Notes: generated from the sequence alone by a model not told the origin. A DNA stretch of 64,000 bases from Cyclina sinensis (GCA_012932295.1 JAAONU010000037.1:62001-126000), one strand, 5' to 3'; shown: positions 24,214 through 34,700, counted from the first letter of the stretch. Translations and numbers: made by a program.

Positions 24214-26660
24214 TTAGCTTAAAACGTTAAAAATGTTATTTCTTATGGTTAATGCTTCTTTAACATACAATGATAAAGCGATGATTTCTTTTTTGTTATT
24301 TCTTTGTAAAAGTTGAATATATTTGTAAACAGACGGTCTAACAATATGACACCTTTTAATATATTTATTTCTGACATCGGTGTAGCACGGACATTTACAA
24401 ACACAGTGAACTTCATCTTCTATATCATAAGAATTACAGCACAGACAGTATCTATCTTCTCTTACGATTCGATTTCTGTTATATCTACCTGTTTGAATTC
24501 TTAAAGGTAGGACCGGAAGACTTAATCTGCAAAAAAAAAACCTTAAACTTTTTGGTAACAAATCTAAATATGATTCATATTCTAGAAGACATTTAAATTC
24601 TCTGTAGAAAAACAATACTGGACTATTCAATGATCGATACCAACCTTGTTCAAAACAATCAATAATCCTACCTTTAAATTATAGCAAAAATGATTTGATG
24701 TTAACAGTGTTGGCAATATCAAATATATAGGCGTATCCATAATCACTTAATAACTTTTTAACATTATAAACCCAGATTATTTGACCATTCTTACAATCTG
24801 TCAAAGCTTGGTTATAAACAGTGCGTAAAATAATATTATCAGTATTCACAAGTTTCAACCAGTATTGTACAATTCTGACAAATCTATGAATATAAAGAGG
24901 GTATCTACCCAATTCACCATAAACACTTGCTGTACACGTGTTGTAATTAACTTTTAACAAGCGTTTGCAAAATTTTAAATGAACTCTTTCTATTTCTTTC
25001 GATTTTGTATATCCCCAAATCTCTGAAGCATAAGAACTGACAGGACAAAAGCATCGAACAACTGACATAATATTTTCGGACTCAACTCATATTCTTTACA
25101 CTCGCATAAAAGTTATTTTAAAGATTTCAACGCCTTACCAATTAAATGCTCCTGATTTAAAACAAAGTTTCCCGTGTAATTAAAAACAGTGCCTAAGTAA
25201 TTAAAATCATTAACAACTTTCAACTGTTATCGTTATATGTCCAACTTTCTGTAGGTAACAAACCTCCGCGCTTACGAAAAACCATGATTTTTGTTTTTGA
25301 AGTGTTAACAATCAGGCCCCAAAGACTACAATATGAAAAAAGGTTATTTAAATGATTTTGGATTTCTTGTGGTGTTTTACCAACAATTGCCATATCATCA
25401 GCAAACAACAATAATAATAGCATAACGTCTTCTAGAAGTAAACCGGAATGAATATCATTTTGAAGAAATAGTTCTAAGTCCTCTACGAAAAGTGAAAAAA
25501 ACAAAGTGGACATAACTTCTCCCTGACGTAAACCGACAGCGTAATTGAAATAATCTGAATACTTGGAACAATGTTTAACACACGACCTTACTTTCTGATA
25601 CATATCTCTTACTATTCTAAGTATTTTACCCTGGATACCACATTTATACATTTTCAACCAAAGGGCGTTTCTATTGATCGTGTCAAAACATTTCATCATG
25701 TCAACATATATAACATACAACCTTTTGTTTTCATTTAAATACTTTTGTACTAGAGAGTGAAGAATAAAAATAGCGTCTACTGTGCGTCCGAAAATTAATT
25801 ATGTTATTTTCGTCACAAAAATTTTCAATACGGTTATTTAACACTGTAGTAAACAGTTTTGACATGCAACTTACAAACGTAATCCCTCTGTAATTGTTTA
25901 CATCATCTGTACAACCTTTTTTGTGCAACAGTATAATTATACCGTTCATCCATTTTTCAGGCTAAAAACCAGAGTTCAAAATACTGTTAAATATGTCACA
26001 AATATGAGAAGACAAAATATCGATACTCTCAATAAAATATTCGTTTAGTAAACAGTCACTGCCAAATGCTTTATTACGCTTTAATAATTTTATCGCTGAT
26101 TGAACTTCGCTTACTGTAATTTGTCTGTCGAGGTCCGGAAATGAAGCATTTTCGGTATCAAAATTATTATTAGAACAAAAGTTTTCTGCTTCTTCGTTTA
26201 TGCTGTCAAAATCGCCATTACTAATATTTGAAAAATATTCTCTAAAATTTTCTATAGGTATTTGATCGCTAACAGACGTAGACATTGACTTAAAAAATCT
26301 CCAAAATTCTCGCGGTTTTGCTTTTCTAAGATTTTCAATTTCTTTCATCTTTTTCTTATAAAATACATTTTTCCTTTTACGTATAATATTCTTATATACC
26401 CGTTTACGTTCACATAAAAGAAGTCTATTGTTTTGATTTTTTTCGTGATTAAAATTATATAACGCTTCTAAATATGAACGCCGTGCATCTCTGCAATCGC
26501 TGTCAAATCATTCAGCATTTTTAAAATTAGATTGTACGTTGAAATAAGGAACATTTTTGTGAACATAGGTTTTTGTAAATAATGGGTCAGCCACGGAACG
26601 AATAATATCCAAAACTTATTTACACAATCATTTACAGATTTTCTACAAGAACAATCTTTA
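24214..26660 (-). pseudogene. LINE reverse transcriptase, multiply broken
   Basis: Five minus-strand open segments follow the protein order: 26348-25962 (KPREFWRFFKSM to NSILNSGF), 25949-25731 (NNYRGITFVSCMSKLF), 25720-25220 (YVIYVDMMKCFDTIN, GLRQGEVMSTLFFSLF, FADDMAIVG), 25068-24679 (ASEIWGY) and 24630-24214 (LRIQTGRYNRNRI, then a Cys/His zinc finger). Weaker homology continues above 26348 to ~26660. Catalytic aspartates in VDMMKCFD and FADD survive, but at least four frameshifts separate the segments. Confidence 0.85.
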
Positions 26661-26669
26661 TTTTATGCC

Positions 26670-27468
26670 TACCAATGAAATATAGGGAAATATCAGTGAG
26701 ATAAAAGTGATAATCCACTGTTTTGAATCAGTGAAATTACCATTTTGATAATCAACTGTTTGTGCCGGACTAATTTCCCTACCACGTAAATACAAGAGAA
26801 TCCGCTGTATTTAAGACAGTGACAGCGAGTGAAATTTATTTACCTTGTTAAATCAAGTTATGATATTGTATTCCTGAGCCTAACTAGTTGTGAACAATGA
26901 TGAAATTCGCCATAAATTATTTAAAATGTCTGATTTGTTTACATAACTCACATGGACAATATCCAATATGGCCGACTTTCAATTCAATTGATTGAATATT
27001 ACTCGGTATTAATCCACTTTTATAATTAAAGTATGTATGGCTAAAATTCAATAAATATTGATAAACTGTGTAGAGAAAAATAAATGTTATTTGATGAAAG
27101 TGTATTCAGTTTATTTCAGCAGAAGTAAAGTTATCATATGTATTGGAGATTGTCTGCACTTTTTTTGTGTGCGGAGTAACGGTTTGACCAAAGTACGCAT
27201 TAACTGATTTGGGGCTCACCGTGGGGAATTTATTGAAGGCCCTGAGTAAAAATGTCATAAAATACCCATTTTTGACGTGTTGGCATAAAATAAAAAGAAA
27301 ATTTGTTTGTTTTTTAATGGAAGATGGGAATTTATTTCATCTCATGAACACCATATGTTTATATTTTCACTCGTGGCTGCGCCACTCGTGAAAATATCAC
27401 ATATGGTGTTCACTCGATGAAATAAATTCTCATCTTCCACAAAAACAAACAAATATCCTCTATATAGT
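26670..27468. mobile_element. Insertion A in the LINE, ending in a hairpin
   Basis: LINE homology stops near 26670 and resumes near 27469. The insert includes AAATATAGGGAAATATCAGT and GTGCCGGACTAATTTCCC, and ends with a long inverted repeat: arm 27304-27377, 3-nt loop, arm 27381-27453, ~88% paired. The terminus is AATATCCTCTATATAG, shared with insertion B. It carries no ORF. The type is not recognised: a foldback or hairpin-ended non-autonomous element. Confidence 0.55.
27304..27453. repeat. Hairpin A (long inverted repeat)
   Basis: Arms of ~74 nt meet at GTGGC-TGC-GCCAC. The left arm includes GGGAATTTATTTCATCTCAT and GAACACCATATG; the right arm carries the complement with a few differences, the clearest being CATCTC against CATCGA. 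Compare hairpin B. Confidence 0.85.
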
Positions 27469-27699
27469 ATCAACAATATGGTTAAAAACTGGCAGATTGG
27501 CAATTAAACCTGAGCGAAATTCTTCTCTATAACTGGCATTCCATTTATACTTAGTTTCTGAGTAATCATGTTTCTCAGGTGATCTGTTATTACAAAGCAA
27601 CTTAAAACACAAATGAGAATGGTCACTCCATTCATTGAACGGCAGTATAGTAAAATCAGTGATCATTGAAAAATGACGTTCAGACAACAATAAATAATC

Positions 27700-28098
27700 T
27701 TATTTATTATATACTTATAAATGAAATATTGAGAAATATTGATGAAGTAAATTGCGTATTTGCATTTTCCGTATTTTCACTGTAAAAAATTATCTTTCAC
27801 TGCAGTGAAACATATTTTCAGTATTTTCACTGGTGTCTTGCCGGACTGCTTTCTTCGAAATTCAGCCAGTACACTAAATTAAAGGGAATTCTTTCGAATC
27901 TTAAGGTCAAAAAAAAAAAGTATATAATAAACAGAAAATTCAAGTTTTTTCTATAAATACGGGATTTATTTTCATCTCGTGGTATGAAAATTATCATATT
28001 TTACTCGTGGCTATCGCCACTCGTGAAATATTTATTTTCATACCACTCGATGAAAATAAATCCCGTATTTATAGAAAAAACTTGAATATCCTCTATGT
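27700..28098. mobile_element. Insertion B in the LINE, ending in a hairpin
   Basis: Begins near TTATTTATTATATAC, contains the palindrome TTTCACTGCAGTGAAA near 27795 and TTGCCGGACTGCTTTC, and ends with hairpin B and AATATCCTCTATGTA. The 7-mer ATCTTAT occurs at both junctions (near 27697 and 28099) and is a candidate target duplication. It is related to insertion A by terminus and hairpin design. Confidence 0.5.
27941..28084. repeat. Hairpin B (long inverted repeat)
   Basis: Left arm 27941-28011, loop TATC, right arm 28016-28084. The outer 36 nt pair perfectly (from CAAGTTTTTTCTATAAATAC to the complementary end); the inner part has a few mismatches. The CTCGTG/CGAGTG asymmetry is the same as in hairpin A although most arm sequence differs. 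Confidence 0.85.
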
Positions 28099-28496
28099 AT
28101 CTTATCAACAGAGGCCCGTTTAGATGTATTATCGGGTACATAATCTGGGTCATCGTATAATGAATTTAGGCCATCATAAATAACAAAATCATTTTTATTT
28201 CCAACACGACTGTTAAAATCGCCAGAGATGGACACAGAACCTAAATTACTATATGTAAATATATATCATTGTCAAGCGTGTCAAACAGGTCAACGTTAAA
28301 AGTATTATAAGCTGGCGAATCTTGCCCCTAAATGTAAACACCACACAAATATATATCTTCAACGGTATTAAAGAGGTTATGGTCTAATTTTAACCATATA
28401 ATCGTATCAAAGTGGTTTTTAATAATTTAAATTCCACCTTTAAGATGATCCTTGTAACATAAAACTAAATGAACAAAATAATTGCAGATGATTGCT

Positions 28497-28933
28497 TTAA
28501 AGCGACTGACACACAGAATTTTGCTGAATTTTTTTTTCTTTAAAATTTAAGAGAATTTAATATAGTATGGAAAAAGCATAATATTATGCTTCTATACACC
28601 ATGAAAACTGAAAAACAAAAGTTTTGACTTAACCAGGATTCGAACCTACGACCTTTCGGTCAGTAAATTATAGAGTTACGATCTTAGACCACTGAGCCAC
28701 AGCACCTACTTCTAAGGTTGCGTCAAAATTAATGTTAAAACTAAAGTATCTACCCCGTGACTAACGGGATTTAACGATAAAAGTTTGTAAAACTTTATAT
28801 TTTGATGTTTTTCTGTATCAAAAAATGAATCAGTAACTTAGTTTAAATATATTTTTCACAACTGCAGCTAAAATTTCAAGATGTAAGAACATTTTGTTTT
28901 GTTTTTTCATCGTCGGTCCATCTGTCGCTTTAA
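28497..28933. mobile_element. TTAA-flanked MITE containing a tRNA-like sequence
   Basis: TTAA at 28497-28500 is followed by AGCGACTGACACACAG. At the other end, CCATCTGTCGCT is followed by TTAA at 28930-28933. The termini are inverted repeats (AGCGACNGA). A duplicated TTAA is the target-site signature of piggyBac-type transposition. The ~430-bp element has no ORF, so any movement would depend on a transposase elsewhere. Confidence 0.65.
28631..28706 (-). tRNA. tRNA-like sequence inside the MITE (probably not functional)
   Basis: On the minus strand TGGCTCAGTGG (28689-28699) is a perfect A box and GGTTCGAATCC (28636-28646) a perfect B box. Their spacing suits a tRNA with a long variable arm (Leu/Ser type). 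The outer acceptor stem does not pair well. Most likely a tRNA-derived (SINE) remnant captured by the MITE. Confidence 0.45.
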
Positions 28934-30060
28934 GCCGGATATCGACTTGTTAAGTTCTGCGAAGTTAAATGAAGCCCTCGTCCTAGATTTGTAAAGAAGC
29001 TGCCAAGGGCTTTTTGATACACCACAATTCATGTTCAATTATATATATAACATAAAATTTGTCTACAATATAGCATATTTTAATTGTTAATTGAAGACCG
29101 ATTAAATGGACAGGATATGAGATATGTACAAAGTAGCAAGGTTTTAATAATGATATGAATATAATGACTTGAACAAAGCGTTCATAAACATTTGAAAATT
29201 TTGAGTTGAAATAAAAAGGGACCAAAATGGTTCAATTTTACATAATAATCGGAAACCAACCACTGCATTTTTGTCAGATTTTACATTTTTTTTTCTGTTT
29301 CTCTTTTCAATGTGTAAACTATGATTAAAGTGTTTTAAAATTAAAAACAAAAAAGATAAACCTGCTTCAAGTCATGACGTCTTTTTGTCTTATCCATACT
29401 TTTTGCCTTGAAAATACGATGAGAGAGCATTTATTTTACACATAACCTAACAATGATCCTAAATGATCAAAGTTGAGTCTGTAAGACAAGATTCTTCTTC
29501 TTCTTCGTTTTCTTTATCTTCTTTTTTATTTTTATTTTAATAAACCTTGTAAAACGACAGACAGCTACTCTGTTGATAAATATTAAGGTAATAGCCGCCG
29601 AATATATTATCTACATTTGTGTATACTCATCCAATATGGCCGCAAATCAGATATAATGAATATGACGGGGAGAAATTAATGTCACATAAAGTGTCGAGTG
29701 CTATATCATGGAAAACCAATTTCGAAATTATATATCATAGAAAGTATGTGAAAAAATACAATTTAATAAAAAAATATGTCGAAATTTCGAAATACAAGGT
29801 TTGCTTTTAAGGATATTTAACTTTAAAGAATAATCGAGAGCACAGGAATGACCAGGTGAGCCACAAATACATTACTGCAGAGCAGTGCCTGGCAGACACT
29901 AATCAAATATTAATTTATGAAATCATATTGATTTAATTAAACCCTTGTTGAAACTGTTATTGCAACCTAAAATGCATAAAGGTATGAATTGTGCAAAACA
30001 GCTATATTATGATTAAATAGAGTTTGATTCTGAATAATTCACTACGTTTATGGAATGAAT
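28934..30060. other. No recognisable gene; upstream flank of PAN-domain gene
   Basis: AT-rich sequence with a CTT/TTC-rich patch near 29488-29510. Short ORFs at 28983-29225, 29144-29350 and 29619-29810 have no domain. The promoter of the gene at 30.1 kb presumably lies at its right end. Confidence 0.35.
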
Positions 30061-30066
30061 GCCAGA

Positions 30067-30073
30067 TATATAA
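30067..30073 (+). promoter_or_regulatory. TATA box of the PAN-domain gene
   Basis: TATATAA lies 85-91 bp upstream of the first ATG, so a start site near 30098 would give a ~60-nt 5' UTR. Position and sequence fit, but nothing else confirms it. Confidence 0.4.
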
Positions 30074-30157
30074 TTCTGTCATGCCTTTGGACTGGCATTT
30101 GTTTGGAGGGCTTTCAAATTTACTTTCAAACGTTCGGCTGCGTTCAACAAAATTAAA

Positions 30158-30307
30158 ATGATGTTACAGCATTTTACATCTGGATATTTCATGATTTTAG
30201 CACTTATACTTTTTAATGATGTTGAATCTAACACATACACAGGGTACAATTCGAAGAACGTTAAGTTTGATGATTTCAATTCTGCGTATGAAGAGACTTC
30301 TGTCATC
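30158..30307 (+). CDS. Secreted PAN/Apple-domain protein, exon 1 5' part
   Basis: The ATG at 30158 opens a signal peptide (MMLQHFTSGYFMILALILF, likely cleaved near residue 24 after DVES). A short linker, TYTGYNSKNVKFDDFNSAYE, and ETSVI follow. The frame then runs straight into a LINE tail at 30308. Known: PAN/Apple domains are disulphide-bonded extracellular modules for protein or carbohydrate binding. No in-frame splice donor here fits the phase of later exons, so this is the first half of an exon split by the insertion, not a complete exon. It encodes residues 1-50 of a predicted ~134. Confidence 0.6.
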
Positions 30308-30400
30308 AGAACAGAGCAGAACAGAACATACAGTTTATTGTCGTATGCATGGTACAACATATAGACATATACAAACAATGTAAACAAAGCAATGCATGGC

Positions 30401-30435
<35 letters not shown>

Positions 30436-31115
30436 CAACACAAATACGTTATTTGTGAAAATACATAATTACATATCTGAGAGAGTATTGTAATTTAATC
30501 ACACGTAATCAAATCTTTTCTTTTTTGAAATTACTTTAACAGGTATAATGCTAAATTATGAAATAAACGTTTATTATCGGTTTTCATCAATTCCACAAAT
30601 TTCATCATGCTTGGTCTCTGTCTATAATATCTAGGGATATAGTGTATACGAAAATCATTATAAACATAACACTCTAGCACGAAATGGTATTCGTCCTCAA
30701 TTGTTTCCATATCGCAAAGTTCGCATAGCCTATTCCGCCTCTCTATGTTCCTGTGTCTTCCATACTCAATATTTAAACAATGTGAAGACATTCTAAGTTT
30801 TGATATGATTTGTCTATGTTTGAAATTATTTATATTCCTGAGATATCCAGATAACTCGAAGTTTTCTTTCAATTCCCTAAACAAGGTTAAACTTGGGCTA
30901 TTATCCGTGCGAATTCTACATTCCGTAATAAAATTATCAATCAGTCTACTTTTTAGTACATGTAAGAATACATTAGTATTAACGGAAGTTGGAAATAACC
31001 AAACTTCTTCAAGTCCAATTTGAGACAATAGCATTTTAATATTTATAACCAATTTTTCTCACCATTTTCACAATCAATCAACAGTTTCATATATATGTTC
31101 TCTAAAATACAATTT
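30308..31115 (-). mobile_element. LINE fragment inserted in the PAN-gene exon
   Basis: This 808-bp minus-strand fragment begins on the plus strand with a tail reading AGAACAGAGCAGAACAGAAC (the complement of TTCTG repeats), then an AAT microsatellite (~30402-30432), then the C-terminal part of a reverse-transcriptase ORF. It is 5'-truncated at 31115. TCATC flanks both sides (30303-30307 and 31116-31120), a 5-bp target duplication. Tail type and zinc-finger sequence place it near the LINE at 24-28 kb. Confidence 0.8.
30531..31115 (-). pseudogene. LINE ORF2 C-terminal fragment in the insert
   Basis: The minus strand reads DENCILENIYMKLLIDCENG, a frameshift near 31050, then LLSQIGLEEVWLFP, FKHRQIISKLRMSSH, IEYGRHRNIERRNRLCELC and IEDEYHFVLEC before the stop at 30531. 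This is the thumb-to-zinc-finger end of a LINE reverse transcriptase. Catalytic motifs are missing because of 5' truncation, so it cannot move itself. Confidence 0.85.
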
Positions 31116-31120
31116 TCATC

Positions 31121-31277
31121 GGGTGCCTAGCATTGTGTGACAGTCAGGAGACTTGTTCATCTGTTAATTACAATGTAGAGTCAAGACGATGTGAACTGAC
31201 ACCTCACCTTCCAAGTACTCGAACACCAACCTCCACAGGTGACGGAAGTTGGAGAGTTTACATTAACGGTACTTTAA
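31121..31277 (+). CDS. Secreted PAN/Apple-domain protein, exon 1 3' part
   Basis: Directly after the second TCATC the frame of the 5' part resumes: GCLALCDSQETCSSVNYN, then RRCELTP and WRVYINGT. Four cysteines in the spacing C-x3-C-x5-C-x11-C, followed by E-L, are typical of a PAN/Apple core. The exon ends at 31277 with a consensus donor, GTAAGT, in phase 1. The preceding CCTAG is not a splice acceptor, because without the LINE the codons for residues 50 and 51 are contiguous. Confidence 0.7.
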
Positions 31278-31992
31278 GTAAGTCTTCTTTTTATGTTGTT
31301 GTTGTTGTTTGTTTATAAAGTTTCAAATATATTTCTTTTTCCGAGCTAACAAGAAATTTATTACCTTAAAAATCGGTTTATATGACCATGCAGTCAAGAA
31401 TCGATATTCATAGAAGACGTCTAAGTTCTAAATTTTGCACTTCACTTCCTTAAGTTGCTGGTATTCGGTGATTTTGAAATTAGTGATTTGGTTTTACTGG
31501 CGAAACTTTAGTCAAAAACTTTCATTTCTTACACCTTCAAAGATATATTTTCTCAAATCTTGAACTTTGTGTTTTGACTGATTAATAATTTATTATTAAT
31601 CGTTATGAGTATGATGAGTATGGTAGTATGGTATGAGTTATGAGGAAATTTCAAATAAATTAATATGGCGCTGTCAGTTTGCATTCGCGGTAAACGTCAT
31701 GTTTGCAAACGTACTATAAATAGAAACTGTATCATTCTAGAAAAAGTAGTTCAAAAGAAAAGAAAGACATGCGGATCTTTGTCCTCAAGATATACAAATA
31801 ATTCGGAATGCACATAAAAAGGGGAAAATGTAACTTAATTTTTCTGAATTTATCTGATAATGACTTTCTATCATCATCAATATAATCATCACCACCACTG
31901 TCACCGTCATAATCATCGTCATCATTAGCAGCATCAACATCATTATCGTCATCAACATTAGCATCCTCATTATTTTTATCATTTTTACTTCA

Positions 31993-32025
<33 letters not shown>

Positions 32026-32596
32026 TAGTTTACAAATAATAATATAAATGTATCTCCTGTCATTGTGCTTATCTATTAGCAGAAACTTTTTGAGTCTCAA
32101 TCCTCATAAAGTTTGAAATTAATTCACGCTTACTTAAACTATCAATCATTTTGTGCAGTTATGCGTAGACAGATCGTTATAAGTCCTGCGCTCGTATGCC
32201 TTCAAACAGTTGAAGTGTCGTATCAAGTAATTTCCTTTTATCCTTAGAACTTTTGCCAGGGGCGTATAGTAAATAATTTTTCATGTGACTGCATGCAGAC
32301 ATTTTTTTGCAACAAAGATCAAAACAAGGGATCTGTTTAACAAGTTGCTTGCTGCGATCGGCACATGTCTCGTATTTGAAGCCATTTCATTATTATTAAA
32401 GGTATTTGGAAAAAACTTGACCGTTATTTGTAGCTGAATGCTAGTTAAAAGTATCGTTAAAACTTATCGTTCAGTCTGTACGTTTCAACCTTTTTACCGG
32501 TTTAATTAAGCTTGCGCAAAATTTGCATCGCCGATGATCACCTAGCAACCGTTATGAAAGCGTCTGAATCATATCCTCTTTTTTTTAATATTTCAG
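31278..32596 (+). other. Intron of the PAN-domain gene
   Basis: Runs from GTAAGT to TTTTTAATATTTCAG. It holds an ATC/ATT microsatellite (separate entry) and otherwise no recognised feature. Confidence 0.6.
31866..32030. repeat. Imperfect ATC microsatellite
   Basis: ATC/ATT triplets with interruptions, ending in about ten clean ATC repeats near 31996-32026. It lies inside the PAN-gene intron. Confidence 0.85.
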
Positions 32597-32694
32597 TCAC
32601 GACTACAACAGCAAGGACACCATCAGATACAACAGAGACGGCAATAACAACATTTACGTACGACGAATACATCTGGACTGTACTGGATTATTAA
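32597..32694 (+). CDS. Secreted PAN/Apple-domain protein, exon 2 (last)
   Basis: A good acceptor (pyrimidine tract plus TTTCAG) leads into TC ACG ACT, which completes the phase-1 codon left by exon 1. The tail reads ITTTTARTPSDTTETAITTF, then TYDEYIWTVLDY and TAA at 32692-32694. The threonine-rich stretch suggests O-glycosylation. The total predicted protein without the LINE is ~134 residues: signal peptide, one PAN domain, Thr-rich tail, no membrane anchor. The product is inferred; no orthologue was checked. Confidence 0.6.
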
Positions 32695-33055
32695 TAGTTA
32701 ATTAGACTGGTGTAGAGACATCTTTTTTTTCTTTAAGTCATCTGATTGGCTTGTGAATAGTGCTGTGGTACTACAACTTATATAGTTCTAACAGTTGTTT
32801 TAAAATTACATTGTCACTAAAGTTTCAACAAAATCACTTTAATTGTTATTTGATAAATTTCTTTATGAACCTTGCTCTTTATGAACCTTGCTCTCTTCAC
32901 TTACTCTCAAACAAAAAAAAGTCCTTATGTAAAACTGTACATAAATATAGTTTAGACAGAAAAAAAGGTCAGTAGATCATGGTCGGCCAATCAGAAATAG
33001 GAAATCTGCGTACCAAATTGTATTACACTACAATAAATATAAGTTATTTTCCCTG
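32695..33055 (+). terminator. 3' UTR and poly(A) signal of the PAN-domain gene
   Basis: AATAAA at 33032-33037 is the first canonical polyadenylation signal after the stop codon, giving a ~350-nt 3' UTR. Confidence 0.4.
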
Positions 33056-33735
33056 TAGAAAACACTGATATGAACGCAAGTCGTTCCTGAATCAGGTTTG
33101 GCGAAAGAATACATTTAGCCGTTTCACTGTTTTTAAGGTTTTAACACACAGGGCAAACAAATTCATTTTAATATAATTAAATAAATAAAATAATTAAATA
33201 AATAAAATAATAAAGAAATATATTTATATACCGTTAATATATCAAGGCCAACAAATACATTTGCATACGCTGTCAATCACAAATTAATCATAGGAAATCA
33301 TTATGTACATGTATGAGCATATTTGCTTGCTGACTTACCCTAATAGATTAATTAGAGCTAAAAAAATAAGAACGTTTTAGTCCTGTAAGGTGGTGTAAAG
33401 AAAAAAATATTTAAAACACAAACGGAATATAAATATGATGAAAAAAGTCTCTTGCAGAATAAAAATGCTTAAAGATAATTTAAAAAAAGAGATTGTCACA
33501 GAAGTAACGAATACCCTCACACTCCACTAGGTCACAGGATTAAAGGCTTTGTTTGTAAAAGGGTCATTTGTAATATTCTTGTATTGCAGTGTAGTAAATC
33601 ATTTATACAGTTGAAATGAAAATAAATAGAATACTGCTTCTGATGATACTTTATTTGACGGTATGGTGTTATTGTTAGCTTTAACATACCAAGACGGCAA
33701 CTAACGCGGAAGGTGACATACATTTTGATAAAAAT
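33056..33735. other. No recognisable gene
   Basis: AT-rich spacer with an AAAT-rich patch at ~33176-33220 (TAAATAAATAAAATAATTAA). The short ORF at 33532-33744 has no domain. Confidence 0.35.
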
Positions 33736-34149
33736 TAAAACCATTCTTTCTATGTATGGAGAATTATGGCTCCGAGCAGATCTATCAACACCATTTTTGA
33801 CTATGCATGAAAAAGATATGACCCGGACACCTTGTCATTAAAACATTTGACCTTAAATCAGTCATTGTGATATTGACCTTTGAGCTAGGAACTTGGGTCT
33901 TGCACGCGACACCGCCTTTTACCTTTAAGCTATGTACATGGGAGTTAACGCGACACACATTCTCCTTCCTATCAAGATTAACAAATTTTTTTTGGAATTT
34001 AACATTTACATATACTTATTTTTTTAAATCAAGGACACTAGATATTATTATTTATTTATATATGTGAAAGGAGATGAAAGAAAATGTTCACATTGTATGC
34101 AAAAATAGTGTGTAAATATATGTCTATGTATGCATGCATGTGTGTGTGT

Positions 34150-34185
<36 letters not shown>

Positions 34186-34665
34186 ATGTGCGAGTTTGCA
34201 TAAATTGTGTGTATAGATTGTATATATATGTCAGAGTGATGTCGGATATTATACATGCAATCAATGTGTAAAATGATTGTGAAAATAAAAGAGAAAAAAA
34301 AAAGATTAACAAATATACCATCATTTTAAAATCCTCCGATGCACGGAGAAGTCATGGCCGGGACAAGGTCTTTCATCGACAGTTTTACATTTGACCAGTC
34401 CCTGTGACCTTAATATGTAAGCTAGGGACTCGGGTTTTGCATTCGACACACCGTATCATCTAGATTAACATAATATATGCCAAAGTATTGAAAAGTCAAC
34501 ATATTTTTTTACTTTTATCAGTGAATGATCTTGCTCCTCGGGCTACGAACTTGGGCCTTGCACGTGTCTCATCTCGATGAACAAATATGGCAAGGTATTT
34601 CGAAATTCTTCCAAACATGGAGAAGTTAAGGCTAAGACAAACTCCATAGTACAATTTTCCATAGT
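33736..34665. repeat. Mollusc dispersed repeat with GAGCTAGGRACTTGGGT units
   Basis: Units containing TGACCTTTGAGCTAGGAACT or close variants occur near 33875, 34405 and 34530. Each is followed by GGGTCTTGCACGCGACAC-like sequence, and between them come ATGGAGAATTATGGCTCCGA-like segments. A familiar bivalve repeat style with no ORF. Confidence 0.6.
34132..34192. repeat. TG/CA microsatellite
   Basis: A nearly pure TG run within the dispersed repeat. Apparent His/Thr-rich minus-strand ORFs here are artefacts of the dinucleotide. Confidence 0.9.
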
Positions 34666-34700
34666 ACAAGAACAAAACAAAGAAAACTAAATAGAAATTT

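Larger units (their letters stand above)
27460..28440 (-). pseudogene. LINE APE endonuclease remnants
   Basis: From high to low coordinates the minus strand gives FDTIIWLKLDHNLFNTVEDI, then LCGVYI, then ISGDFNSRVGNKNDF and DNTSKRASVDK (28235-28100). After insertion B it continues DYLLLSERHFSMITDF, FNEWSDHSHLCFKLL and ANLPVFNHIVDTI (27706-27469). GDFN and SDH are signature blocks of the APE-type endonuclease. About 40 residues between VDK and DYLL are missing, so insertion B seems associated with a deletion. Confidence 0.75.
24041..28470 (-). mobile_element. Old, nearly full-length LINE with nested insertions
   Basis: On the minus strand the order is endonuclease remnants (28.44-28.1 and 27.69-27.46 kb), reverse transcriptase (26.66-25.2 kb), C-terminal region (25.07-24.21 kb) and a 3' end reading AATAAACGTTCTGTTCTG. 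The tail is a short TTCTG microsatellite, as in the LINE fragment at 30.3 kb. Two unrelated segments lie inside it at ~26670-27468 and ~27700-28098. Many frameshifts and stops make it a fossil. The right edge abuts a TTAA-flanked MITE. Confidence 0.75.

Noticed and set aside
31125..31131. CCTAG as splice acceptor of a PAN exon
   Set aside because: No pyrimidine tract, and the upstream coding frame is continuous across this point once the LINE with its TCATC duplication is discounted.
31785..31982. Met/Ile-rich minus-strand ORF
   Set aside because: Translation of the ATC microsatellite in an intron.
34056..34324. His/Thr-rich ORFs on the minus strand
   Set aside because: Direct translation of the TG/CA microsatellite.
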